Source: Trichomonas vaginalis G3
Lineage: Eukaryota > Parabasalia > Trichomonadida > Trichomonadidae
Direction of reading: 5' to 3'
Length of the DNA: 64,000 nt
Assembly: GCF_026262505.1 (NCBI RefSeq)
Contig: NC_067206.1
Span: forward strand, 1,984,001-2,048,000
A program made the translations under genes and the position numbers. Position 1 is the stretch's first letter, and each line of letters opens with the position of its first letter. Positions 1 to 12,400 of this stretch are shown here, one piece after another. A model generated the notes under the pieces. It worked only from the letters and a program-made list of their open reading frames with translations, was not told where the DNA came from and did not search any database.

Positions 1-2725
1 TTCCGAGGTAGATAATGATAATTTAGATGATCTCGAGAAGGACTTCACCAAAATTATGGATCAGATAGCTTTAGATGAAAATTTAAACAAGTTTGGCCAA
101 CAATATAAACAATTACACGAAGCTTTCTTAACATCGCATAAGAATAACTCAGAATTGATTGACAGATGCAGACGCTTAAACAATGAAATTGTTCAAAATT
201 CAACGCGAGTGAATTCAGTGTTGAAATTGAGTCAAGATGATCAAAGAACTATCGCTGGATTGAAATTCGAGTTTGACAAAGCCTGGAAAATGGTAGAAAT
301 GTCTCAAGAAAGAGAGCAAAAATCAAGAGATGTCATTGAATCTTTGAAAGATGAAGTTACAAAACTCGGAAAATTGGCAGAAGAAGGTGGTGCACAATCA
401 TTTATGGAAGAAAACTCGTTAGAATCTATACAAAAGGATATTAATGCACTTAAAAGTGAAATTTCTTTACAAACAACTCAATTAAATTCATTACAAACAG
501 ATAATGATAGCTGGAAGAAGAAAACGGACGAAATGAAAAAATATACTTCAACACTATCAGATGAAGTTGATAAAATTAATACAGAACTTACAGATTTGCG
601 AGAACAGACTAAATCAGTCGAAGTCGAAGTAAAAGGTCTTATGGACGATGTTCAAAATACGCGCGATGCTATGCTCAATTCTCAAAAAGAAATTCAAGGT
701 TTTTCATCAAAATTCTCAGATAAGCAAAAACTCATCGAATACATCAAAGTTCAAAAGGAAAATGCCAGGAGAGAACTAAGAGACTTGACAGAGCTCAAAA
801 ATGATTCAATTGCCCGTCTTTCCGTTGCGAAGAAAACTTTAGAGTTGAAAAGCAGTTTTTCATCGAAAGTTCAACGAGATATCAACGATCTCAAGAGCAA
901 CATCGATGAGAAAGACCAAGACAAGTCGAGCTACGACCCTTCAGTCAAAGATGTCGACCAATCAAATGAAGTTTCGTCTAAAGAGCTCCAGGATCTCCAG
1001 CAGTACAGAGAACAAGTTCGTGCTGAAATCAACAAGATGCGAGACAGGATCAGTGCCTGCAGAAGTGAAATTTTCCGACTCCAACACGATTTGCTTCGTT
1101 CAGAAGGCGAAAAGAACTACACAAAGCGATCGATCTCCCTCGGCCAACACCTAGGAAGCGTCGCCAAGGCTGAGGTCATCCAGGAGAAAAAGAATCGCGA
1201 GGCAGAGGAAGGAGCAACGGCAACTGTGTTCATAGACATCACGAATACAATGATACAGAAGACAAACAGCGAGGAAAAGGTCGAAGACATACTCCACGAG
1301 ATAGAAAGACACTCTGCAAGCGCATCTCAATACAGATCGGAAACAATGACCGTGGAATACCAGCTAAAGGACTTCGAAGAAACAAGAAAATCCTTAGAAC
1401 TGCAACTGAACGGAATTCAGTCAAAAATTCAAAGATACGAAACTTTACAAAATTCATTAGTTGAACAAAGGGACTTAAACCGCCGCCAACTTGAAGTTCT
1501 TAAGATAGAAGGCAAAAAGATCGAAGAAGAAAACGTCCTTCTTCAGAATGACATCCAGAATTCTAAAGAATTAATCCGACAGAAGGATCTCCAGTGCATC
1601 GAAGTCCACAAGCAGTGCGAGGAGATCAAGGAGAGTCTCCCTGCGATGGAGAGAGAGAACCAGCAGTCACAAGCCGCTCTGAAGGAAATGACACTCCAGA
1701 TTTCGACGAAATACAACGAACTCGTCAGGTCGCGCTACTACAGGGATGTTGCCATCAGCGGCATGAAGGAGATCCTCATCGCTGTCAACTCTCTCTCCAA
1801 CGGCAAACACGCTCACGAGTCTAGAATCAACCTGAAACACGACGAGTCAGAGAAACTTCGCGAGAAAGTCAAAGCTCTCGAGTGGCAAGTCTCCTACAAG
1901 TCGTCAATGTACAACGACGCCGTGGAGAAGGTCGAGGAGCTGAAGAAGACACTTATTTCGGAAGTCTCTCGCACAAAGAAACTGATGGAGCAGACGCAGC
2001 ACTCCAAAGCACTCTTCAAAGAGTCGCTGCAGGCGGAGAAGCAGCTGCTCACACTCCGCGGCAGAGTCAGAGCTCTCGAGGACGAACTGGAGACGCCGAT
2101 GAACATCCACAGATGGCGCTTCCTGGAGGGCACAAATCCAGAACTGATGCAGCTGATCAAGATGACACAGTCTCTGCGAAACACTCTGATGCTGAAGATC
2201 GCAGCCAGCCAGAGAGTGAGAGAGATGCTGGAGAAGCAGAAGAAGATGAACGAACTGGAAGTGAAGAAGCTCTCCCACGAATCGAAGGAGGAGCAGGAGG
2301 CAAAGATAAACTACTACAACGACGTCCTCCAGACAAAGAAACAGCAGCTGAAGATCGTCGAGCAGAACTACAACATGCAGACACCTGTCGTTGTGGAGGG
2401 AAGAGACTCTGTTTCCGCTGTAAGGCAGCAGTTAAGAGACGCAAAGCTAGAGTACTTCGCGCAGAAGCAACAGAACGAACAGCTAAGGGCATCGTCATCA
2501 ATGACACAGAAAGTTACAACTCTGCTTCCAGATTCAAAGCCGAGATTCGTGGGTGGAGGTTTCGTCACTTCTTCGGCATCTCCACAGCCAATTGTCAACA
2601 GCCCTCTCTCGCCAACGCTGAAGACTTCCCTCCTCAGAGTGCCAAAGAAGAAGAACCAGATGTCTACACACGCACTGGCACCGTTGACAAAGGCTTTGCA
2701 GCCACTTGCACCTGTTGTTGAATAA
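1..2725 (+). CDS. CFAP58: CFAP58-like axonemal coiled-coil protein, 5' partial
   Basis: The frame is open from base 2 through the first ATG at 56 without a stop, so the gene begins upstream of the window. The protein (over 900 aa) is almost entirely coiled coil, rich in E, K, Q and L. Near residue 695, counted from the ATG at 56, it carries the segment LETPMNIHRWRFLEG. This matches the conserved 'INVHRW+KLEGSDP' region of CFAP58/CCDC147 as I know that family. CFAP58 is a flagellar/axonemal structural protein, which fits a flagellate. The C-terminal 60 residues are low-complexity, S/T/P-rich tail. The stop TAA is followed by an AT-rich 3' flank. Base composition becomes more GC-rich from about 900 to 2700. 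Family assignment is good; the exact role is inferred from the family. Confidence 0.75.
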   Translation, partial: SEVDNDNLDDLEKDFTKIMDQIALDENLNKFGQQYKQLHEAFLTSHKNNSELIDRCRRLNNEIVQNSTRVNSVLKLSQDDQRTIAGLKFEFDKAWKMVEMSQEREQKSRDVIESLKDEVTKLGKLAEEGGAQSFMEENSLESIQKDINALKSEISLQTTQLNSLQTDNDSWKKKTDEMKKYTSTLSDEVDKINTELTDLREQTKSVEVEVKGLMDDVQNTRDAMLNSQKEIQGFSSKFSDKQKLIEYIKVQKENARRELRDLTELKNDSIARLSVAKKTLELKSSFSSKVQRDINDLKSNIDEKDQDKSSYDPSVKDVDQSNEVSSKELQDLQQYREQVRAEINKMRDRISACRSEIFRLQHDLLRSEGEKNYTKRSISLGQHLGSVAKAEVIQEKKNREAEEGATATVFIDITNTMIQKTNSEEKVEDILHEIERHSASASQYRSETMTVEYQLKDFEETRKSLELQLNGIQSKIQRYETLQNSLVEQRDLNRRQLEVLKIEGKKIEEENVLLQNDIQNSKELIRQKDLQCIEVHKQCEEIKESLPAMERENQQSQAALKEMTLQISTKYNELVRSRYYRDVAISGMKEILIAVNSLSNGKHAHESRINLKHDESEKLREKVKALEWQVSYKSSMYNDAVEKVEELKKTLISEVSRTKKLMEQTQHSKALFKESLQAEKQLLTLRGRVRALEDELETPMNIHRWRFLEGTNPELMQLIKMTQSLRNTLMLKIAASQRVREMLEKQKKMNELEVKKLSHESKEEQEAKINYYNDVLQTKKQQLKIVEQNYNMQTPVVVEGRDSVSAVRQQLRDAKLEYFAQKQQNEQLRASSSMTQKVTTLLPDSKPRFVGGGFVTSSASPQPIVNSPLSPTLKTSLLRVPKKKNQMSTHALAPLTKALQPLAPVVE

Positions 2726-2947
2726 ATTGTTTTTGTTTATTTTTTTGTTTGTTAATAAAATGATATATATATTTTTGTGTCTGTTTCGAATCACTTTATA
2801 TCGACTTAATTATTGATTCATAGAACTAAATATCTGAAAGAATTAATAGTATAGTAAACCTATAAATAAAGTATTTACATATATTTAATGATAGAAAATA
2901 AATAATAAAGTTAGACTTTCTAAAAAAAAAATAATAAAAACTTGTAA

Positions 2948-3298
2948 TTAGAGATGTGCATATTCATCTCTTGGTTTCGATGATGAGCAGAACCTAACAA
3001 CAAGGTCAACGATAATTCCGATAGCCAAAATAACAGAGCCGATGATATATCTAGTTGCAGGAACAGCATCGCCACCTAATAATTGGACACATGCGGCATC
3101 TGTCTCCTTTGTTTTGTGAGTGCATGTTGTACTGTTTGCATATGTGAGAGAGACGCATTTATGTAATTCTTTCTTTTCTCCGAAGCAGTAAAAGCATTCA
3201 TTATCATGCTGCATGCATAAAAGACATGAGCTGTTGTATGCAGAGCATGGATCTGGTGTGTCACCAGCCCTAACAAATCCCAATAAAATGGTGAGCAT
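2948..3298 (-). CDS. Small secreted/membrane protein with PSI-like Cys-rich domain
   Basis: I choose the ATG at 3298 rather than 3400 because it starts a plausible signal peptide (MLTILLGFVRAG). The mature region holds about nine cysteines (CSAYNSSCLLCMQHDNECFYC and further), then a hydrophobic stretch (YIIGSVILAIGIIVDLVV) and a short basic/acidic tail. Signal peptide, Cys-rich ectodomain and one C-terminal membrane segment give a type I topology like PSI-domain proteins such as PTTG1IP. The cysteine spacing only loosely fits the PSI pattern, so the family is tentative. It lies 223 bp downstream of the CFAP58-like gene on the opposite strand (convergent). Two N-x-S/T sites fall in the ectodomain. 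Confidence 0.6.
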   Translation of the reverse strand: MLTILLGFVRAGDTPDPCSAYNSSCLLCMQHDNECFYCFGEKKELHKCVSLTYANSTTCTHKTKETDAACVQLLGGDAVPATRYIIGSVILAIGIIVDLVVRFCSSSKPRDEYAHL

Positions 3299-3635
3299 TG
3301 AATATGTCACGTTTTTTATCGTAAGATTACTTTGATTCGATAGTTTCAATGATTTAAAATCAGAAAATGAATGAACATATCTATATCTTAAAGAATTCAA
3401 ACAAAAATCTGCATTGCAATGATAATTTTAAATTAATTTATAAAAACAGAAGAAAATTGGAACCACTTCTGCTTGGCAAGAATTGCAATTACCATAGTAT
3501 CTCTATGTGATTACACCGCATTAAAAAAATATATATAATATGGAAATAAACATATATCATTTATTAACTACGACCAATGCAGTTACATAAATAATATGAC
3601 AAATACAAATAAAAATAAAATATAATAAAAATCCG

Positions 3636-5579
3636 TCAAAGAAACGCAACGGAAGTACCTAGAACATCCATTACATTTCCCTTCTGTCCGAAATTGGAGA
3701 TTCCGAACGCAAACGATGGCGCGTTCTCTTTATCTTTCTCCATTCTCTCGAGTTCGTCCTTCAAGCTCTGAGGAACGAACGCCGACCTTGCTATTGCATG
3801 CTGGTACACCTTGTAGTTCCTCTTTATGTCTTCTCTTACACCTTTAATCATTTCTTCGAATTCTTCCTTAAAGAACTCTTTTCCGACTTTCCTAAACCTG
3901 AAGAACACTGTTCCTTGGTTTCCTTCTGAATTTATGAACTTATCCTGAAGCTGAGCGAAATTTCCGTACAATCCGTGGTCCAGCATCTCAAGGCGGGCGT
4001 ATTCGACGAATATATCGAGGTACTGAGGTGTGAACACGTGTGCGAAATCCAAAAACAGCCGTGCATCTTTGAGATTGAAGTAGGGACTCAAAGGATTCAA
4101 AGAAATTCTTGCTCCTTCTAGCCACACTTCTCCTGATTTCGGAGCAGCATGTATTGCATTGATAAATGCTTCCACCTGCTTCTCAGGAGATTCCAATTGA
4201 ATTCTCAGAGCTAAAAGCCTTCCGTTGTCTGGCATGGAAGAGAGGACATTGTTGAGAGCTCGAATTGCATCAGGTATGTGCTTGTGTCTGGATAAGAACA
4301 GAATGTATTCGAGGTGGGAGTGCCAATCTTCCGGATAATTCTGAACAACTTCCTTGAAAATTCTGTTTGCTTCGGCTGTTGCATTCTGGAAGCCGGAAAG
4401 CTCTTGTATTTTCGCTCTGAATATATGGAAAGGAAGTTGTGACTTTTTCTGGCAGAAATTGCGGCCTTTTGCCAGCAAAAGCTGTACGAACTGCATTTCG
4501 CTGTGTATGAATGATAAAACGGCCGCGTCGTAGAAAAGTCTTGATTTCTGATCTGGTGGGGAAATTGCGATCGCATGAGCGAAAACGTTATGGGCTGATT
4601 GCGGATCTTGAAGCGCCATCAGTGTTGTAGCAAGTATTGGAGCTAGTCTTGGTCTGGACATCTGAGATGTCTCTGAAGAATTTTCGTAGACGTTTATCGC
4701 GTCGTTTTTATTGGATTGGTATTTGATTGCGAATCCGCATAAAGCGAACAAAGAAGGAACTTCCTTAAAACCTGTTTCTGAGAATTTTAGAACTGAGTCT
4801 TTTAATCCTCTCCTGGAACAGTACTCGACTATCTCGTGGTATATGTTGCCCTTCCATTCAATAGATGTCTCCGCGCATTTGTTTACGAGAAAGAGTGCTG
4901 AATCTGATGGTCCGTGGCGGATTTCGAACAACGCGCCTTCAAAAAGAGCTGCTTGGTTTCTTTTGTAGGCAACGGCAAGAACAGCTCGGGCCTTCTTCAA
5001 AAGATTACGGCGTTCAAGGGATTTGAGCATTTTTGAGAGAATTGTTGTGTTAAATTCCGTCTGATTCAGAGCATTTAGCAAAACTTCGTCCTCTTTCTCG
5101 AAGTTACCAAGGTCATTGAGTAATTTCGCAGCCTCTAGAGGGAATGTGATGTTTGTTGGATCGAATGTTGATCCAAAGGTGAGAACATCGATTGCCTCGT
5201 TGTATTTTGATTGCTTTTTGTTGATGTCAAATGCCGAACGAATAATCTTCGTGATTTCTGCTTTGTCGGTTGATTGACGGAGAAATGCATTTAAAACATT
5301 TTTGGCGCCTTCTGGATCATCAGAACAAACAGCTGATACATAAGTGTTCATGTTAGGGTAAGCACCTGGATCTAATATATCTTGCATCCAGTCTGGTAAA
5401 TAACGTGGATCATAATCATCACACGTTTTGGCGAGTTTTGGAAGTTGAAGTGGTGAATTTCTATTGAGAGCATTCGCATCAGAGAGAGAACGTGGTGGAA
5501 GTTGAATCGCAGGAATCCATAATTTTGGAAGCTCGGAAAAATTGAAGTTAACATATTCTGAAACGGCACGCTTCCTCAT
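3636..5579 (-). CDS. TPR/HAT-repeat protein of unknown role
   Basis: The protein is about 647 aa and helical throughout, made of degenerate 34-residue units such as the stretch around GEVWLEGARISLNP and NYPEDWHSHLEYILFLSRHKH. Such units resemble TPR or HAT repeats (Prp6/CstF type RNA-processing scaffolds, or N-terminal acetyltransferase auxiliary subunits). No catalytic motif or membrane segment is seen. The reading frame is open for 23 further codons upstream to a TTG at 5648, and that stretch looks protein-like (SRFSQGSWSDVVDDD), but it has no ATG. I therefore start at the first ATG, at 5579, and flag the start as uncertain. Repeat class is likely; the function is not identifiable from the sequence alone. 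Confidence 0.7.
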   Translation of the reverse strand: MRKRAVSEYVNFNFSELPKLWIPAIQLPPRSLSDANALNRNSPLQLPKLAKTCDDYDPRYLPDWMQDILDPGAYPNMNTYVSAVCSDDPEGAKNVLNAFLRQSTDKAEITKIIRSAFDINKKQSKYNEAIDVLTFGSTFDPTNITFPLEAAKLLNDLGNFEKEDEVLLNALNQTEFNTTILSKMLKSLERRNLLKKARAVLAVAYKRNQAALFEGALFEIRHGPSDSALFLVNKCAETSIEWKGNIYHEIVEYCSRRGLKDSVLKFSETGFKEVPSLFALCGFAIKYQSNKNDAINVYENSSETSQMSRPRLAPILATTLMALQDPQSAHNVFAHAIAISPPDQKSRLFYDAAVLSFIHSEMQFVQLLLAKGRNFCQKKSQLPFHIFRAKIQELSGFQNATAEANRIFKEVVQNYPEDWHSHLEYILFLSRHKHIPDAIRALNNVLSSMPDNGRLLALRIQLESPEKQVEAFINAIHAAPKSGEVWLEGARISLNPLSPYFNLKDARLFLDFAHVFTPQYLDIFVEYARLEMLDHGLYGNFAQLQDKFINSEGNQGTVFFRFRKVGKEFFKEEFEEMIKGVREDIKRNYKVYQHAIARSAFVPQSLKDELERMEKDKENAPSFAFGISNFGQKGNVMDVLGTSVAFL

Positions 5580-6409
5580 TGCATAAGAATCTGCTGAAGT
5601 ATCATCATCCACCACGTCACTCCACGATCCTTGCGAAAATCTTGACAATTTAGTTAATTCGCCCTCAATTTTTTTCTACAACTTTACAAGCGGTTATTTT
5701 CACTTCAAAAAACCGTTTAAATATTTGCAATTTTTGCCAATGATTTTTAAATAGATCTTATAGTCAGTGATTTCACATACTTGGATTAGAAAAATCGGTT
5801 TTCAATTGAAAGGAATTTCATGTTTAGAAAAAAATGATCATCCTTCTAAATATACATTTGTTCTAATAAATGTGACGTTCATTATAAGAGTAAAAAATGT
5901 TATCATATTGTGAAGTAATTGGGAATTTTCGATTGGTTAGGCACAACATCTGGATTCTATGTAACCGTTGCAATGGAAAATATACGTTGATGAGATAAGA
6001 TTCTGATCTTATTTTTGTCATTGAGCATTATTTAGGTCCTCATTAATCATTTTGTTTTTAATATTCGCCCGATTTATTCCCGAAAGGTCCAAAATCATCA
6101 AAGAAAAAAAAAATTCATTCGTCTAAAAAAGGGAGAATATTTATATATTTAAGACTAAGTTTGCATTTCATAAGGCTCAATTTTAAAATGCAATTGTGAT
6201 TCTTATCTTGTGTATTTTTTTTTAACCATGAATGAAGAATCATGATAGAGTTAATCAAAAAGCATGTTCCATGGATGAAAAACGCAAACAACTACCATTT
6301 GTTTAATAAACTCAATGTGAAAAAGTATTATTTTTATAAAATACAAAGAAAATATATAAACATATATATATATATATAAAACAACGTATAATAAAATAAC
6401 AAATATATA
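5580..6409. other. AT-rich intergenic region
   Basis: About 830 bp between two genes on the same strand. It contains homopolymer A/T runs and a TA repeat near 6361-6380. I see no ORF of interest, no RNA gene and no transposon end. The last 240 bp precede the USP stop codon and would hold its 3' flank; the first 70 bp hold the open upstream extension of the TPR gene. Confidence 0.6.
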
Positions 6410-9400
6410 TTAAGAATGGGACAAGTATTTGAGAGCTTTGGCTACTTTCTCAGGGAATTCCCGTAACTGCTCATCAGTTATTTCTCTCTTAGTTTTGGCC
6501 TGAGATAAAGTCTCAAACTTGAGCATTGCGTTGACTACTTTTGCAACCAAATTTGGAGAGACTGCGCCAAGTTTCACATCGCTGAATAGAACAGAAACCC
6601 AAATATCCAAAGTGCTTGTTTTGTTTACAGATTTCGAGACTTCGCACATCAAATTCAAGAACTCGCAGACGAATGAAGACCTGTTCTCATCGCTCCTCAT
6701 TATTCCGTCAAAAAGAGTGAACAGAGTTATGCAGTTTTCGTTTGAAAATCCTCCGTTTCCTCTCAGAATTATTGAACTGCACTGCGTGTTGTAGAAATTG
6801 CAATTTACCATGGTTGAGATGACCTTCGCCTGGATGTTAGAGGCAGGCGACATCTTGGACACCTGGCAGAGCAGGTTTGCAATTCTCACGCTCGACTCCA
6901 AGTTCAGCCTCTTCCACCCTCCGTTCGAGATGCAAGAAAGACATGGCGAGAGGAGGTACTCGATGACTGAGGCATCGCACGTGATCATCAGCTTGACTGT
7001 CTCAATCAGCTGCAGGCTCAGGTCTTGAGGGATCGTGACGTCCAGGCAGCTCTTCAACTGCGTTTTGACTAAGTCTTGTGAAGTCTTGCAAAATTCAATA
7101 AAAAATGACAGTCTATTAAAAATGAAGTAACTTGTTTTTCCCTTCCTTAGATCTATGAATCGCTTCGTGAACAGATAGAAAAGATCGGAGTACAAAAAGC
7201 TGCTCTGCCAGTCACTCTTAGACAGTAATAAACTGAGATGTGAAGTGACCAAATAAAGCATATTTGACTTGATAAAACCGTCGAGTCCATCATCCACCAA
7301 ATTCACCAAGTATCTTGAGATTTCGACGAATATTTTAGACGAAAAGAGGACTTTTACGTTCTCCATTGTCCAAATCTTTGCAGCGACGTTCTCAGAGAGA
7401 TTCAGTGGAAAAGACTCGATGACGTGCTGCACGGATATTGCAGCGTCAGAGTAGAAGTGGTCGGATGTCTGGAGGCTGTAGAAAACGCAGTGTCTGAAGA
7501 GTTTCGACTCCAACAAAGCAGAGGATGTTTCGTCGCTGTTACTCAAAAGGGGAAGTAACTCCGCAGAAAGGAAGTTGACGAACTCAGACTCGAGAACCAT
7601 GTTGGAGAGACAGTTGATGAAGATTTGACTCAAATTGGAATCAAATTTGAATTCAAATAAATATAAAAAGTGACAAAGTGAAATAATTCCACAATTTTGA
7701 TTGTATTTCAGTTGTGACAAAACTATGGCACTCTTTGCGATCAATCCTCCGAACTCTTTCTTCACCCTGTCCTGGAAGCTGCCGTAATAAACAACCCATG
7801 ATAAACTGTCAAAAAATGTCATGCAGGAAATATAACTGTCAGACGGTTTTTTGTAAAGTAAGAAACCGCTTCCCTGCAAACTCTGGTTTAGCATCTGTGG
7901 GAACATTGCCTTTAGTGACTCAAACAGTGTGGAGAAAGCGAGTTTTTCTATATCAGAAATTGGAATTTTTTCAGAAGGCAAATTTTTGACATTTTTGTTG
8001 ATTCTTTGGCATTTTGGAACAAGTGAATAAAGCAAGTTCTCGCAAGAGTTCCTCACTATTTGTTCATTATTCAGCAGCCACTTTTCCAGCCATATTTCTG
8101 GGGAGAATACCAAGCTGCACACAGTTGAGTGAGACAGTCTGACAGCAGTTTCGTTTAGGAAGACAGCGACAGAGTTTGCGTTCCAGTTCTTCGACCTGAT
8201 GAACGAGTAGAACCACTGCAGCCTGTTCTTCTGGAGGCTGTCTGAGAAGGAGCAGGCAGTTGCAAAGTGTGCGGCGACGACATTTGGCTGGATCTGGTCC
8301 TTCTGGCTGTTGAGGTACGAGAAGTACTCGTTGTTCATCTCCGTGCTGTCTTTTATCAGCGACATGACGAGCATTGAGAAGTTGAACGCGTTCTGGTCTG
8401 ATGTGAACCACCTGTCCATGAGGTTCTTGCTGACGATCTTCTGGCGGTATGTAGAGTAGCTCTTCGTCTTCTCCAGGATGTAGTTGATGCACTCAAAAAG
8501 ACGTGACAATTTCACTGTTCTGACAAATTCGGAAAGTTCTGTTTTTGGTATTTTTTCGTCTACTTTCAAAACAAAATCCAATAAATAGTTAGAAATGTCG
8601 CACAACTCAATGTGCTTCTCGTAGAAAAGAATGGGAGCAAATATATCATCTAAATTTCGCCAATAATCATAAAAAGTATCAAGTTTTGATAGAATTACAT
8701 CAATGAAATTTTTTGATATTTCCTTATTTGCAGCCATCATTGCTGTATTTGCAAGTTCGATTGTGCTCTGTCTGAGCGCTTCGTTTTTGTTTTTGAGCAG
8801 AATATCGATGAGAAAGTCGACTTTCTTCAGGATGAAGTTTGCGAACTCCTGCTTGGAAGCGCTCGCAACAATTGACTTCCTGATCTCATCACTGCAGTTT
8901 GTAACTTTGAAGAAGTAGTCAAAGATGAAGTCAGAACTTTCCTCTATCTGTGTCAGCGAAGTAATGAGTGACACGACTTCGTTGTTTGCCATTGTCTCGT
9001 GCACTATCATCTGACTTACGCTCTCCACGAAGTATTTAACCATTCTCTTCGGCATCAGCTCTATTGGCTCCCTCTCGTTTTGTGTTTTTGCTTCGTTACT
9101 TTCGTTGATTTTCTTGTAGAATAAAACGTAAGCAGACGTTGTTTTCTCGCATGTCTCTGTCTTCATAGAGTTGTAGTCTGGGTCGTAGATCTCGTGTGTC
9201 GTGTTTCCGCCGAACATCGTCTTTATCATCTCCTCCGGCTTCATCAGAATCTCCTGCACGTGGGAGTCGTTGAAGCAGAGCCACCTCTCGCCCTCCCTCG
9301 TGTAAGTGAAGTAGTGTCCGCCGGCGCTGGACCCGCTGTGGACTATGATGCCGCAGAGGGAGTACTTCGAGTCCTGCGGGCACTGCATGATTGGGCTGAA

Positions 9401-12400
9401 GTCGGCGACGAGGGGGAACTCGAAGTACGTGTTCAGCTTCTTCCTATCTCCTGTCATCAGATCGAACTCGAATCGCTTCAACTGGACAAGGAGGACGTCT
9501 GGAGCTTTCTCGAGGTAGTGGTATCTCTCTATGTCGATGTTTCCGAGCTCTGTCTCTGTGTTGTATCCCTGTATTATGTCAGGCTGGAGGAATGTTTTAA
9601 ATGCGTCTTCAAAATTCTTGTTGTTCTTGACTTCGAGTGTTAACAGAGTGAATTCGTCCCTCGACTCACTCTGGAACTTGTTTCCAATGCCTTTCATCAC
9701 GTGGAGAATTGTTCCTCTGACTGACTGCGATGTGTTCTCCTTCTTCTGAACTTTCTCGTCAATTTTGTCAAGCAGAGACTGGAGGAATTCGCTGGAATCT
9801 TGCTGCTCAATCGTGTTTATCAGCTTCTTCCCGAATCCTTTCCAAGTCTTCACGAAAATGGATGGATCCACCGCTGCGCACGGAAGGTAGCAGAGCTGGC
9901 AGATGAACAGCTGGAACTGGGAGAAGTCGTCCTTGTCGATTGACTCGTCGTTGGAGCAGTAGCCGAGGATTGCCTCTTTTGCGTCCTTGATTCTGAAGAA
10001 TATCTGCATGGCTGAGTTGAGATAGCAGATGCAGCCGAGGTTTATGATGCCGCGCGGTCCGTTCATTTCGCATAAGTAGCTGTAGTTGTTGTTGGCAACG
10101 TAATCCGTGTTGTAGATGGATAGGAACTGGGTCAGGTACTGGAGAAGGATGTGGCTGTGGGTTCTTTTGGTGAGATCTAGAACTAGTTGAGTTAATAAGT
10201 ATGGTTTCTCTATGTATCTGCGGGTATTTAGTAGGATGTTTGATACAAGAAACTCAAGACATTGCTCCAATATCCCGTCTTCGTCTGTTTCTACCTTGGG
10301 AAGCAGAATTGATAAAGAATCAATGATTCCGTTGACGAAATGGGAGTCGGCTAAGTTGCCTGTGAGGTCTCTAACAGAGAGTTTGAGGTCGGTTTCCTCT
10401 TTATCTGTTAGAGGTTTTGATAATTCTCCGGTAATATCTTCAGGGATCTCTTCTCTGAGGTGGATGTCCTTGGGAATGAGAAGGTTGTCCTTCAGAGTCT
10501 TGAATAGAATAGAAAACAATTTAGACGGATTTTGAGTATTATCAGCAATTTGCTTCAATAAAATGAAGAATTCGCGCGAACAGTTATGCGCTGACTTGCT
10601 GATATTTTTGACAACAAGATTTTCAAGGTTTTCAAGAGGTAATTTCGAAAATGCGATGTGGGAAAAAGAAGCAACTCTCATATTCGATTCAAACATCGCC
10701 AGACTGAACAGTTCGTCTAAGTCTTTCAGCTTGGTTAGAGGAGTGGGGTCTATTGATACGAATTTGTTAAAGAAAGTGAATAATGAAATCGAAAGATACA
10801 TTTGCTGGATTTGGTGGCTTCGTAAGTTATCCAAAATCCAGTTAGATAGAGAGTTGATGCCTCTCTCAGCTCCAATTTCGATAAAAACCTCTTTTGTTTT
10901 TTCAAAGTTCATCAGCATCGAAATACAGCGAATTAGCATTCCAACGTACTGTTCATTTCTTACTGATTCATTCAACAGTATGTTTAGAAGTGATTTTGTC
11001 GCTGGAAGAGCTGCATTATCGACAAAATTTTTGTTATTTTCCGAAATCAGCTTTGCCAAGTGGTGTAATCTGTACTGTAGCAAGAGGGGATGAGTAATAT
11101 CTAGCAGCCCAGAGAAATCTCCGCAAATTATGGAGTTCTGGAAATTTTCAATATCCGACTGCGAAGTGTCCATCAGATTGAGGAGTTGGAGCGCGTTCAC
11201 GGCTATCTCGCTGTTCGTGGTGTTCATCAGCTGGAACAACTGGCCGAAAACTGAAGATCTCCTTATGATAACAGAGGGGAGCTCGTCGTGGAGCCACTGC
11301 CTGGCCGGTGTCGTAGTTTTCCGGTAGACAGCGAACTTCTGCTCGTTTGCGAACTGGTGGTTGGGCGAGATAGCGATGTTTTCGAACAGAACAATCGCAT
11401 CCACTGAGTTTATTAGGTTTGAGCAGTATTTCTTGAATGTGGCGACTGTTATGCTCGGAGAGATCTTCACTGTTTTGGTTATCGCCCCTGTGATGTTGAC
11501 GATAAACAAAGATTCTGGCGGAGTGAAGAGATTTCTGCGGATGTTGAGGGTTTCGAAGTCAATGGAGTCCTCTACCTTGCGTATCAAGTAGCCTAGAGTG
11601 ACTAGTGACCCAATATTCCCTACTTTGGTCGAGCATTTGTTGATTATTGACATAATTGCCTCGTTTGACTCGATTTCCAAGGCATTGTCAACCACAAATG
11701 ATGATATTTCGTTCCTTTTGTGGTCGAAAATCAACTTCCAGAGAGAATCTGAGTTTGAACTTGGAAAATTTTTGTAAATCCAGATAACTACATCAGAATT
11801 CAGTCCGTGATCGCATGCCCATGTCAGGAGGTTCGATTGTGCCTCTTGCGAAAGCAGAAATCTGATTTCTGATAGGAAATTTTTCAAAGTTGTTGGATTT
11901 GTATCGACAAGTATCTTCTTTGTTGCCTCAAACTGTTGGTGGCTGAAGTAGTTTGTGTTCTTCGTGATATTTGTCAACAATCTGAGCAGTAAATCGTAAT
12001 TTGCCGGATTCCAACTTATATTCACTATTTCGTCGTAGCTGGATATTCCGCTCTCCCACAGATGGTTGAGAACCTGGAGGGAGAAGCGTTCGTTGATGCT
12101 CCTTATGTCCAGCGCCTTGTAAAAATAAGAATATTTCTCAGCTTTCGTTTTCGGGAGGAAAGCGTAGACAACCTTGTAATCCCGTGTCTCCCAGAGTGTC
12201 TCCAGCAGCGATTTCCTCACAAATTCCGGACAATTGTAGGAAATTCTGATCAAAAATCTGTATGAAGCGGGAGGATACTGCTTCGTGTTAGTAATCAGCT
12301 GCCAGAACTCTCCAATCCTGTCTTGTGGTATCGATTCGTACAGTCTTGGCCACTGGGCGAAGAAATTCCCAATTTCAGAGTGATGCTGCTGAAATGTGAG

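Noticed and set aside
1882-2721. 279-aa ORF overlapping the CFAP58-like gene
   Set aside because: Alternative frame of a GC-richer coding region; the CFAP58 frame is the conserved one.
5643-5790. Possible intron upstream of the TPR/HAT gene (GTATGT near 5784, ACTAA..AG near 5643)
   Set aside because: The proposed upstream exon has an in-frame TAA just before the splice site, and the 3' site departs from the known trichomonad consensus.
8067-9643. Several 90-150 aa ORFs inside the USP gene
   Set aside because: They lie in other frames of the GC-richer catalytic region and lack any family resemblance.
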